Shown piece by piece: positions 31,872 to 38,661 of a stretch of 38,661 bases of DNA. Source of the DNA: Streptomyces ossamyceticus (GTDB taxonomy: Bacteria; Actinomycetota; Actinomycetes; Streptomycetales; Streptomycetaceae); contig NZ_LIQX01000265.1 of NCBI RefSeq assembly GCF_001418475.1, positions 1 through 38,661 of the forward strand. Direction: 5' to 3'. A program made the position numbers and the translations under genes. The notes beneath the pieces are model-generated. The model saw nothing but the letters and a program-made list of their open reading frames with translations. It was not told the origin of the DNA and did no database searches. Numbering within the stretch: position 1 is the first letter of the stretch; each line of letters begins with the position of its first letter.

Positions 31872-32672
31872 TCACTTGAGCGTGATCGTGTCCCCGGCCG
31901 AGATGACCCGCGCTGTCGACGCCAGGCCGGGGAAGTACCAGCGCCAGCTGCCCGCCGTGTCGACGGTCACCTTGGTGCTGAGCCTTCCGGCGCTGCCCGA
32001 CTTCACCGTCTTCACGGTGGTGTAGCGGGCGGCGCCGTTCTTCTTGAACTGGAGCCGGACCGACTGCCCCTTGAACCCCTGGTACTTGAGGGTTTCCCAG
32101 ATGGCGCGGGACAGCGTGCCGGTGACGGTGACCTTCGAGCCCTTGGCGGCCTTGTCGGGCGCGATGGCGGTGGTCAGCTTCGAGGCACGCTTGACCTTGT
32201 ACCGGGCGATGTCGTCGGAGATCCAGTAGTCGCCGTCGTTGGCCTTGACGGTGGCATTGACCTGCCAGACCCCGGCGGTCTTGTTGCTGTCGGCATCGCT
32301 GTAGCCGGGGATCCAGTGCGGGTTGATCGCGATCACGGCTGTGCACAGCGACGTGGTGGACGACTTCTTCTTGCAGGTGGCGCCGGTCCAGTCGGCGAAG
32401 CCGCCGCCCAGGGCGTTGTAGGCGTAGAAGGTGCTGACGCGGGTCAGTCCCTTGACGCCGGAGTTGTCCCGGACGGTGATGGCGACCGGGAACCTGATGG
32501 TCTTGGACGTTCCCACGATGACGTTGTCGCCGCGGTTGACGACCGTCTTCGTCACCCGGACGTCGCCCTTCCCTTCGGCCTGGGCGCCCGTCGCCGCCAG
32601 CAGCACCAGGGCCGCCGCCCCGCCCGCGACGGCCAGGGTTCGGCCGTGCGCGGGGCGCGTTCCGTGTCTCAT
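31872..32672 (-). CDS. Secreted protein with beta-rich repeat domains
   Basis: 266 residues. A Sec signal peptide (TLAVAGGAAALVLLAATGAQA, cleavage expected after AQA near residue 32) leads a mature protein rich in Thr, Lys and Val with alternating strand patterns: VRVTKTVVNRGDNVIVGTSKTIRFPVAITVRD, later AAKGSKVTVTGTLSRAIW and GRLSTKVTVDTAGSWRWYFPGL, which resembles Ig-like folds found in actinobacterial exported proteins. Two cysteines (ATCKKK and TSLCTAV) may form a disulphide. No catalytic motif is seen. GGGGAGGATC precedes the ATG. It interrupts the nrdAB-to-AraC arrangement known as nrdABS elsewhere. Confidence 0.82.
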   Translation of the reverse strand: MRHGTRPAHGRTLAVAGGAAALVLLAATGAQAEGKGDVRVTKTVVNRGDNVIVGTSKTIRFPVAITVRDNSGVKGLTRVSTFYAYNALGGGFADWTGATCKKKSSTTSLCTAVIAINPHWIPGYSDADSNKTAGVWQVNATVKANDGDYWISDDIARYKVKRASKLTTAIAPDKAAKGSKVTVTGTLSRAIWETLKYQGFKGQSVRLQFKKNGAARYTTVKTVKSGSAGRLSTKVTVDTAGSWRWYFPGLASTARVISAGDTITLK

Positions 32673-32738
32673 GATCCTCCCCTTGTGGTCGGGGAGAGGC
32701 TACACACGGAGAAGGGCTGGAGCCGTACAGATATGCGA

Positions 32739-32954
32739 TCAGACCGTGCGGGCGAAGCGGCGTGACATGGAGCCGGAGGCACGTCGCTCGGGCCGCGACC
32801 CGTCGATGGCGGCCTGGCGCTTCGCCGCCTCCCTGAGCTGCCGGTCCACGCGCCGGTCGTGGAGGACGCCGATGAGGGCGGGCAGCGCGACCAGGGCCAG
32901 CACGCCGAGTACGACCAGGGTTCCGATGAGTCCTTGCAGCTGTGTGGTGTTCAT
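32739..32954 (-). CDS. Small single-span membrane protein
   Basis: 71 residues. One membrane helix (LIGTLVVLGVLALVALPALIGVL, about residues 8-30) is followed by a highly basic cytoplasmic tail (HDRRVDRQLREAAKRQ ... RRFARTV). GACAGT lies 7 nt before the ATG, with CTGTTG 18 bp further upstream, suggesting a leaderless mRNA. It is divergent from the DJ-1/AraC regulator with 93 bp between starts, sharing an operator-like region. No family is recognised. Confidence 0.65.
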   Translation of the reverse strand: MNTTQLQGLIGTLVVLGVLALVALPALIGVLHDRRVDRQLREAAKRQAAIDGSRPERRASGSMSRRFARTV

Positions 32955-32989
32955 GGACACCACTGTCGCGCGGGACACTCCTTACCAAC

Positions 32990-33028
32990 AGTGGCAGTAC
33001 TGCCGCACGCCCTCCAATTACTGCCACT
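32990..33028. promoter_or_regulatory. Operator-like GGCAGT repeats between the membrane protein and AraC regulator
   Basis: AGTGGCAGTA (32990-32999) and its exact complement TACTGCCACT (33019-33028) form a 10-bp inverted repeat with centres 29 bp apart. The first arm also sits in the 12-bp perfect palindrome GGCAGTACTGCC (32993-33004). The right arm covers the -35 zone of the leaderless AraC-gene promoter (CACACT, 33036-33041); the left arm covers the leftward -35. Confidence 0.65.
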
Positions 33029-33047
33029 TCCGAGGCACACTGGAGGC

Positions 33048-34013
33048 ATGCTGACCAACGTGGCGGCCGTCCTCATGGACGGCGTGCACCCCTTCGAACT
33101 CGGTGTCGTCTGCGAGGTCTTCGGCCTGGACCGCAGCGACGAGGGCCTGCCCGTGTACGACTTCGCGGTCGCCTCGGCGGAGGGCCCGACCCTGCGGACG
33201 CACGCCGGTTTCACGATCTCGACGCCGTACGGACTGGACCGGCTCGACGAGGCCGACCTGGTCGTCGTCCCGGCGGGTGAGAGCTATGTGCGGCGGATCT
33301 ACCCGGCGGACCTGCTGGAGGCGCTGCGCCGGGCCACCGACCGGGGCGCCCGGGTGCTGAGCGTGTGTTCGGGGGTGTTCGTGCTCGGTGCGGCCGGTCT
33401 GCTGGACGGCCGGCGCTGCGCGGTGCACTGGCGGCACTCCGACGAACTGTCCCGGCAGTATCCGCGCGCGGTGGTGGAACCGGACGTGCTGTACGTGGAC
33501 GAGGACCCGGTGATCACCTCGGCGGGCACGGCGGCCGGTATCGACGCCTGTCTGCACATCGTCCGCAAGGAGCAGGGGCCCGAGGTCGCCAACAAGATCG
33601 CCCGGCGGATGGTCGTGCCGCCGCACCGGGACGGGGGCCAGGCCCAGTACGTCGAGCGGCCGCTGCCGCGCTCGCAGTGCGACACGGTCGGCGAGGTGCT
33701 GGCGTGGATGGAGCGCCACCTCGACGAGGAGGTCACCGTCGAGCAGCTCGCGGCACGCGCCCATATGTCACCGCGGACGTTCGCCCGCCGCTTCCAGCAG
33801 GAGACGGGGACCACTCCGTACCGCTGGATCCTGCGTCAACGGGTGCTGCTGGCACAGCGGTTGCTGGAGGCGACGGACGAGACGATGGACACGATCGCCT
33901 GGCGCACCGGTTTCGGCACGGCGGCCACCCTGCGCCATCAGTTCGTCCGGGCCCTCGGCACGACACCGCAGGCCTACCGCCGTACCTTCCGGGGTCCTGA
34001 GGCGGCCGCCTGA
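33048..34013 (+). CDS. GlxA-type regulator: DJ-1/PfpI domain plus AraC HTH
   Basis: 321 residues. The N-terminal half (1-190) is a DJ-1/PfpI-like domain with ADLVVVPAGE and the nucleophile-elbow-like VLSVCSGVFVLGAAGLLDG. The C-terminal half is an AraC/XylS double HTH (EVTVEQLAARAHMSPRTFARRFQQETGTTPYRWILRQRV and DTIAWRTGFGTAATLRHQFVRALGTTPQAYR). In S. coelicolor an AraC-like gene, nrdS, directly follows nrdAB; this could be its orthologue displaced by two opposite-strand genes, but that is inference. CACACT lies 6 nt before the ATG, indicating a leaderless mRNA. Its own operator is probably the GGCAGT repeats. Confidence 0.92.
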   Translation: MLTNVAAVLMDGVHPFELGVVCEVFGLDRSDEGLPVYDFAVASAEGPTLRTHAGFTISTPYGLDRLDEADLVVVPAGESYVRRIYPADLLEALRRATDRGARVLSVCSGVFVLGAAGLLDGRRCAVHWRHSDELSRQYPRAVVEPDVLYVDEDPVITSAGTAAGIDACLHIVRKEQGPEVANKIARRMVVPPHRDGGQAQYVERPLPRSQCDTVGEVLAWMERHLDEEVTVEQLAARAHMSPRTFARRFQQETGTTPYRWILRQRVLLAQRLLEATDETMDTIAWRTGFGTAATLRHQFVRALGTTPQAYRRTFRGPEAAA

Positions 34014-34021
34014 GAACGGCG

Positions 34022-34068
34022 CCGGGCGCGCGTCCGGGCGGTCGGCTGCCGCCCGAACGCGCGCCCGG
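34022..34068. terminator. Bidirectional terminator between the AraC regulator and def
   Basis: Arms 34022-34041 and 34049-34068 pair at 19 of 20 positions around a 7-nt loop, 8 nt after the regulator's stop and 19 nt from the def stop. Confidence 0.87.
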
Positions 34069-34087
34069 GATGTGTCCGTGCGGTGGT

Positions 34088-34738
34088 TCAGTCGTTCGCG
34101 ACGACGGGGTAGCGCGGCTCGTTCTCGGCCATCTGGCGCAGGGCGTCCTTGCGGTCACGCTTGGAGAGCCGGTCGATGTACAGGTAGCCGTACAGGTGGT
34201 CGGTCTCGTGCTGGAGGCAGCGCGCGAAGTACCCGGTGCCGCGGACCTTGATCGGGTTGCCCTTCTCGTCCTGGCCGGTGACCTCGGCGTAGTCGGGCCG
34301 GGCGAGCGGCATGTACGCGGTCGGCACCGACAGGCAGCCCTCGTTGCTGTCGTCCAACCGGCGCTTGTCGGCGGGCAGTTCGACGAGCTTGGGGTTGCAG
34401 ACGACGCCGACGTGGCGGTTGCCCTCGTCGTCGGGGCAGTCGTACACGAACACCTTCAGGTCGACGCCGATCTGGTTGGCGGCGAGGCCCACGCCCTCGG
34501 CGGTGCGCTGGCTGGCGAACATGTCGTCCACGAGCTTGGCGAGTTCGTCGCCGAACTCCGTGACGTCCTTGCACTCCTTGTGCAGGACCGGGTTCCCGAC
34601 GACGGTGATGGGCCGCGAGGTGCCGCGCTCGCGGTACGCCTGCTCGCGCTCCTCGCAGTCCTCCGTATCGACGACGAATCCCTCGTCGTCGACGGGGAGC
34701 ACGCCCACGTGCTGCTGTTCGGTGTCCTGCTGAGCCAT
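34088..34738 (-). CDS. def: Peptide deformylase
   Basis: 216 residues. All three deformylase motifs are present: [11 protein letters not shown] (81-91), EGCLS (133-137, metal ligand Cys135) and QHETDH (176-181, ligands His177 and His181, catalytic Glu178). It removes the formyl group from nascent peptides at the ribosome. An acidic extension of about 40 residues ([19 protein letters not shown]...) precedes the usual start of the fold at [12 protein letters not shown]; such extensions are common in Streptomyces paralogues. The ATG at 34738 has AGGAAGG upstream. Streptomyces genomes usually hold several def genes, so essentiality of this copy is unknown. Confidence 0.95.
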   Translation of the reverse strand: MAQQDTEQQHVGVLPVDDEGFVVDTEDCEEREQAYRERGTSRPITVVGNPVLHKECKDVTEFGDELAKLVDDMFASQRTAEGVGLAANQIGVDLKVFVYDCPDDEGNRHVGVVCNPKLVELPADKRRLDDSNEGCLSVPTAYMPLARPDYAEVTGQDEKGNPIKVRGTGYFARCLQHETDHLYGYLYIDRLSKRDRKDALRQMAENEPRYPVVAND

Positions 34739-34873
34739 GACAGACGTACGCCTTCCTCACAAAACAAGGGCTGAGTTGCTGATACAGGGTACGGGCAGCG
34801 GCGGAGGGGAGCGCGGGCAACCGCGTGACCGGCCGGGCGCGGTCCGTGCCCCGGCGTACGGCCGCTCGACCCT

Positions 34874-35881
34874 CTAACAGACCTCTTCGAGATCCCGCCA
34901 GTCCCTGGAATCAGGACTGTCGGCGACCCATCCGTCGAGCAGCCCTCGCACCAACGACGCCGGCGCGGCGATGCCGCACTCCCGCTCGGGCACCCACAAC
35001 TGCCCGTCCGTGACATGCCCGAGCGGCCCCGGATGCCCCGGCTCACTGTGGTCGTGCGGGTCCATGTGGTCCCCGTCGCCCTCGTCGGACGGCATCCGGG
35101 ACTCCGAGCACAGCCGGCACAGCAGCCGCACCGACGACGACCAGTCCTCGGCGGCGAAGCCCGCGTCGGCCGCGAGCCGTTCCAGCGCGTCCCGGTCGGA
35201 CTCGGTGGCGGCCTCCAGCAGCACCACCCAGGTCGGCACCGGCGACGGCGCCCACAGTTCGATCTCGTCGAACACCGGGTACGCGTGACCGGCGGCCGTG
35301 GTCCGCTCGCCGTGCGGGACCCCGTCGTGGAGGACGACCTCGCCCCAGCGCCGCCCGGACGACGGCAGCGGAATGGAGAGCACCTCTATGCGCGCCGGGT
35401 CGAGCCTGCGCCCCCACACGACCTCGGCCTCACCCTCCGGCGAGAGCCGCACCGCGGCGCTGCCCAGATCCATGCCGACCGGCTCGCCGGTGTCCGCGAC
35501 GCCGCCCCCGGGCTTCGGCCGGGCCGCGCCGCCCGGTACCCGCAGCCCGTACGCCTGCCAGGCGCGGCGTGCCAGCGGCCAGTCCTGCAGGGCGGTGGCG
35601 GCGATGCCCACGTTCCACCAGTCGGGCGCCCCGGTCTCCCGGTCGAGCAGTGCGACGGCCCTCAGCCCGGCCGCTCTGGCCTGCTCCCAGTCGTGCCGGA
35701 ACTTGTGCAGCAGGGCGAGGTTGAACCAGGACTCGGACAGCCACGGCTCCAGGTCCGCGGCACGGGTCAGCAGAGCTCCCGCGTCCTCGTAACGACCGTC
35801 GCCGATGAGCGTGAACGCCCGGTCGGTGGCCTGCCGCCACGAGGCGGAGGGCCGATGCCGTCCCTTGCCGAAGATCCTCAC
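34874..35881 (-). CDS. TPR-like repeat protein of unknown function
   Basis: 335 residues from the GTG at 35881. The first third holds tetratricopeptide-like helices (AFTLIGDGRYEDAGALLTRAADLEPWLSESWFNLALLHKFRHDWEQARAAGLRAVALL, then WWNVGIAATALQDWPLARRAWQAYGL). The rest has a beta-rich segment (GEAEVVWGRRLDPARIEVLSIPLP) and a His/Asp-rich stretch (DGDHMDPHDHSEPGHPG) that may bind metal. The annotated frame could begin at 36004, but the DNA between holds a repeated GGCAGGCGGGAA that supplies the ribosome site directly before 35881. No partner is evident from neighbours. Confidence 0.78.
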   Translation of the reverse strand: MRIFGKGRHRPSASWRQATDRAFTLIGDGRYEDAGALLTRAADLEPWLSESWFNLALLHKFRHDWEQARAAGLRAVALLDRETGAPDWWNVGIAATALQDWPLARRAWQAYGLRVPGGAARPKPGGGVADTGEPVGMDLGSAAVRLSPEGEAEVVWGRRLDPARIEVLSIPLPSSGRRWGEVVLHDGVPHGERTTAAGHAYPVFDEIELWAPSPVPTWVVLLEAATESDRDALERLAADAGFAAEDWSSSVRLLCRLCSESRMPSDEGDGDHMDPHDHSEPGHPGPLGHVTDGQLWVPERECGIAAPASLVRGLLDGWVADSPDSRDWRDLEEVC

Positions 35882-35883
35882 GA

Positions 35884-35915
35884 TTCCCGCCTGCCAGTTA
35901 CGGTTCCCGCCTGCC
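35884..35915 (-). repeat. 12-bp direct repeat at the TPR gene ribosome site
   Basis: TTCCCGCCTGCC occurs at 35884-35895 and again at 35904-35915, 20 bp apart. Read on the coding strand the proximal copy supplies GGCGGGAA as ribosome site. Confidence 0.6.
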
Positions 35916-36007
35916 GTTTCCGTGGAGTGGGCCGGCCGTCGCCCCCGGTACACCCTCTCCCTCGCATCCAACCACGGACGGAAGGAGAGCCGCTCATTAC
36001 CCATGGG

Positions 36008-37264
36008 TTACCCCACCACGGGCAAGGTCAGACCGTCTCGTGCGACCACTCTGGCAAGCGATTCGACCACCTCTGGCTGATAGTCGTGTGCTGTCGCGAG
36101 CCGCAGTTCCTCCAGTGCCCTGAGCGGCCCTGAGGGCCCTGCTTCCCGGGACTTCTCCTCGTATGCGTTCACTGCCCGGACGATCCGCGCGCCGACCGGC
36201 TGCTCACGGAAGGGATCGGCCTGGCGCTCCACCACCACGGCGACCTCGGTGTCCACTCCGGTCTGCCGGACGACGGCGCCGCCCAGCAGCGCGATGCGGC
36301 GCTGCTGCGCCGTCGGCAGGTCGGCGGTGGCCCCGGCGGGCATGGGGTCGACCAGGCTGAGCTGCCCGATGTCGTGCATGAGGGCCGCGTACTCCAGGAC
36401 GGTCAGCTCACGTTCGCCGAGCCCCAGCTCCCGCCCCACCTCACGGCTGAGGGCGGCGACTCTGCGGGCATGGCCCGGCGGGGTGTACCCGGCGATCTCC
36501 GTGGCCCTGGCCAGCGAGGCGATGGTCTGCCGGTACGTGGTCCGCACGGCCGCGTACCGCCGGAACGACAGCTGGGTGAGGAGCAACGGAAGCGAGAACA
36601 CGGGCAGCGCCCACAGTCCGGCGACCCCGACCGCGACGGCCATCACGACCCCGGTCGCACAGACCGCCGAGCCGATCCCGAGGAGGCCCCGCAGTTCGTC
36701 CCGCAGCAGCGGCCCGTACGGCCATCGGGTCCGGGACCGTGCCAGGGCCGCCGCCAGGACGGCGTCGCACAGGGCGGTCACCACGAGCAGCCCGACGAGC
36801 AGCAGCACGCGCGCGTGCCCGCTCCAGCCCAACAGCCGTCTGCTGTCGTGCAGGGGCTGGAAGCAGACGGCGGCGAAGGTGACGGTGAGGACGCGCCGGG
36901 TGAGGTGGTCGGCGGTGCCCCCGCGCCTTCTTGCCACGTGGGGCGCGCACCCGAGGAGCGCGCCCACGGCGACGACGGCCACGACTTGCGGCACTCCGTG
37001 CGCCGTGGACCGCCCCGCGCACTCCCCCAGCAGCGCGTACGCAAGCCCTCCGGCTGCCCCGAGCGGCGCCTGCTCCCTGCCCTCCGCCCCGCGCCAGCGG
37101 GACAGCTCCCCCGCGCCCACCAGCACACCGAACACGAGAGCGACTCCGGGCTCGTCGAGGCCGTACCGGAGGGTGTGCCCCAGCCCGGCGAGCACGAGCA
37201 GGGCGGCGAGGCAGGGGAGAAGGACGGGGAGGAGCGGCACCGGAGCCACCCTCGGGGAGCTCAC
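36008..37264 (-). CDS. Membrane HD-domain protein lacking the GYP motif
   Basis: 418 residues. Hydrophobic segments fill residues 1-235, followed by an HD phosphohydrolase-like domain: GHARRVAALSREVGRELGL supplies the first His, and MHDIGQLSL the HD pair. Where HD-GYP proteins have HHHExxDGxGYP this protein has VVVERQADPFREQPVG, so the GYP and its metal-binding histidines are absent. It is paralogous to the upstream HD-GYP gene, whose stop overlaps this GTG start by 4 nt. It may be a non-catalytic partner or have a different phosphohydrolase role. Confidence 0.85.
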   Translation of the reverse strand: MSSPRVAPVPLLPVLLPCLAALLVLAGLGHTLRYGLDEPGVALVFGVLVGAGELSRWRGAEGREQAPLGAAGGLAYALLGECAGRSTAHGVPQVVAVVAVGALLGCAPHVARRRGGTADHLTRRVLTVTFAAVCFQPLHDSRRLLGWSGHARVLLLVGLLVVTALCDAVLAAALARSRTRWPYGPLLRDELRGLLGIGSAVCATGVVMAVAVGVAGLWALPVFSLPLLLTQLSFRRYAAVRTTYRQTIASLARATEIAGYTPPGHARRVAALSREVGRELGLGERELTVLEYAALMHDIGQLSLVDPMPAGATADLPTAQQRRIALLGGAVVRQTGVDTEVAVVVERQADPFREQPVGARIVRAVNAYEEKSREAGPSGPLRALEELRLATAHDYQPEVVESLARVVARDGLTLPVVG

Positions 37265-38533
37265 CGGCCCCGCCTCCCGGCGGCACCGCGCTCGATGACT
37301 CCCCGATCGGCCGTTCCCCGCTCGGGCGTCCGCTGCTCGGCCGCTTCCCGATCAGCCGCTGCCCCCGCGACACGCTCAGCAGCAGGTGCCCCCGGCGCCG
37401 GTACCTTTCCGCGTGGTGCGGTGGTCACCAAGGGCTCCCAGCCGCAGCGGGACAGTGCCCGTCCCAGCGCTCCCACCATCACGGGGTCGAACTGCGTGCC
37501 GGCGCAGCGCTCCAGCTCCGCCAGCGCGGCGGCGACCGGGCGCCCTCGCCGGTAGGACCGGGTCGAGGTCATCGCGTCGAACGCGTCGGCCACCGCCACC
37601 AGCCGCGCGAACTTAGGGATCTCGCTCCCCACCAGCCCGTAGGGGTATCCGCTCCCGTCCATCCGCTCGTGGTGGTGCAGGACCGCCGCCCGCGCCTCGC
37701 CGAGGAAGGAGATCCCGCGCACCATCTCGTGCCCGTACTCGGGATGCAGTTCGACGATCCGCCGCTCCTGCGGGGTGAGCGGCCCGTCCTTGCGCAGTAG
37801 CCGCGTCGGCACCCCCAGTTTCCCCACGTCGTGCAGGATCCCGGCGAAGCGCAGCATCTCGGCGCGCTCGTCGTCCATGCCCAGCTCGCGAGCGATCATC
37901 AAGGAGGCATGCCCGACCCGTTCGCTGTGGCCGCGCGTGTAGGCGTCCTTGATGTCGACGGCCTGCACGAGCGCCCGGATCGTGGCCTGGTGCGCCGCCC
38001 GCTCACGGTGGTACTGCCCGAAGACCCAGCAGGACACGTACATCGGCAGCAGGACCAGCAGCGCGGCGACGGGCCCGTACGGGCTGCGCCAGAGCACGGC
38101 CATCATCAGCCCGGCGAGCCCGTGCGCGGCGACGGGTGCCGGCGCCCGGAGGAGCAGGCCCCGCCAGGCAGTGCGCCACGGCACCCGCTCGGCGAGCACC
38201 AGGATGCCGCCGTCGAGGAGGGTGAGCACGGCGCAGAACGCCAGCACGGCTGCCCCGGCGGGCAGCAGGGCGTGGGGGAAGTCGGGGCCGGCGACCGCGT
38301 CCCGGTCGCCGAGCGCCCGCGAGGAGCACCGGGAAGAAGGTGCCCATGCCCCGGGGAGCGAGGTGGCCGACGAAACGGCACCGGGTGATCTGCTCGCACC
38401 CGGCGTACAGCGCGGCGAGCAGGGCCACCGGCCACCAGGGGACCCGAAGGCCCGGAGGTCCGGTGAGGCAGGCGAGGGCCGCGAGCACGGTGCAGGCGAC
38501 GTACACACGTGCCCATGCCGGAACCGACCTCAT
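37261..38533 (-). pseudogene. Membrane HD-GYP phosphodiesterase gene, broken by internal deletion/frameshift
   Basis: The 3' part reads as an intact HD-GYP protein: AVDIKDAYTRGHSERVGHASLMIARELG, GILHDVGKLGVPTRLLRKDGPL, HPEYGHEMV and HHHERMDGSGYPYGL, all HD-GYP ligands for cyclic-di-GMP-type hydrolysis. The matching N-terminus is in another frame, starting at the ATG at 38533 after GGGAGGGG: MRSVPAWARVYVACTVLAALACL ... CEQITRCRFVGHLAPRGMGTFFPVLLAGA, then Arg-rich nonsense. The switch lies near 38311-38325. By comparison with the paralogue downstream, about 55-60 residues of membrane domain are missing there. The disordered Ala/Glu/Arg tail ends at the next gene's start. A truncated product from an internal start remains possible. 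Confidence 0.72.
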
Positions 38534-38661
38534 GGCGCCCCTCCCGAGATTCAGCTTCCGGAGCGTAGGGCGGGACGGGCCGGGTGGGAGTGACTACGGG
38601 TGAATCCCCTGGGCCACGATGGCCGGATTAACTCATTCGGGTGAAATGGGTGCTTGGAGGG
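38534..38661. other. Terminal 128 bp, no gene identified
   Basis: It holds the ribosome site of the broken HD-GYP gene and, on its strand, TACGCT (38561-38566) as a possible -10. An ATG at about 38619 on the plus strand opens a frame (MAGLTHSGEMGAWR) to the window edge that cannot be judged. Confidence 0.4.

Overview
The window is high-GC actinobacterial DNA, almost certainly a Streptomyces chromosome. Third codon positions are strongly G/C, GTG starts are common, and the gene set is diagnostic: WblE, SigH with its RsbW-like antagonist, EshA, the dasABCD/dasR/nagB chitosugar locus, and cobalamin-controlled nrdAB. From memory the order mirrors the S. coelicolor SCO5217-SCO5250 neighbourhood, so this is mostly conserved core chromosome. 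There are no rRNA or tRNA genes, CRISPR arrays or insertion sequences.

Left part (1-9060): small enzyme-like genes (a double VOC-domain protein, a YciI/DGPF protein, a zinc-ribbon protein, a RibD/DHFR-like reductase). Next is a two-gene unit encoding the family 2B encapsulin shell EshA and a polyprenyl diphosphate synthase with a long disordered N-terminus, a shell-cargo arrangement. An amidase, a PLP-dependent desulfhydrase/ACC-deaminase-like enzyme, and a Na+/H+ antiporter divergent from a UBP-type zinc finger follow.

Regulatory block (9110-14862): a sigma-B-type promoter, the anti-sigma factor RshA/UshX with a degenerate ATP site, sigma factor SigH with a long acidic N-terminal extension, a membrane protein, a diacylglycerol-kinase-family enzyme, the WhiB-like protein WblE and a PdtaS-type GAF-PAS histidine kinase.

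Amino-sugar block (15199-24123): a divergent TetR/SDR pair, nagB, dasABCD (GlcNAc/chitobiose ABC importer plus a GH3 hexosaminidase) and dasR. DasR-type operators (dre) lie before nagB, two lie before dasA, three lie before dasR, and one apparent orphan sits in a gene-free stretch. Together they form a regulon: DasA-DasB-DasC import chitosugars, DasD cleaves them, NagB sends GlcN-6-P to fructose-6-P, and DasR represses the set until phosphorylated amino sugars accumulate. The importer's ATPase is not in the window.

Right part (24257-38661): a DUF3311/sodium-solute symporter pair, a nucleoside hydrolase, a GNAT acetyltransferase, then nrdAB behind two NrdR boxes spaced 31 bp and an adenosylcobalamin riboswitch. 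A secreted protein and a small membrane protein separate nrdAB from a DJ-1/AraC regulator. Peptide deformylase, a TPR-like protein and two HD-domain membrane proteins close the window. The upstream HD-GYP gene is broken by a frame change that looks like an internal deletion.

Ten starts have a -10-like hexamer only 6-7 nt upstream, indicating leaderless transcripts. All family assignments rest on reading the translated sequence and on remembered family features; no database search was run.
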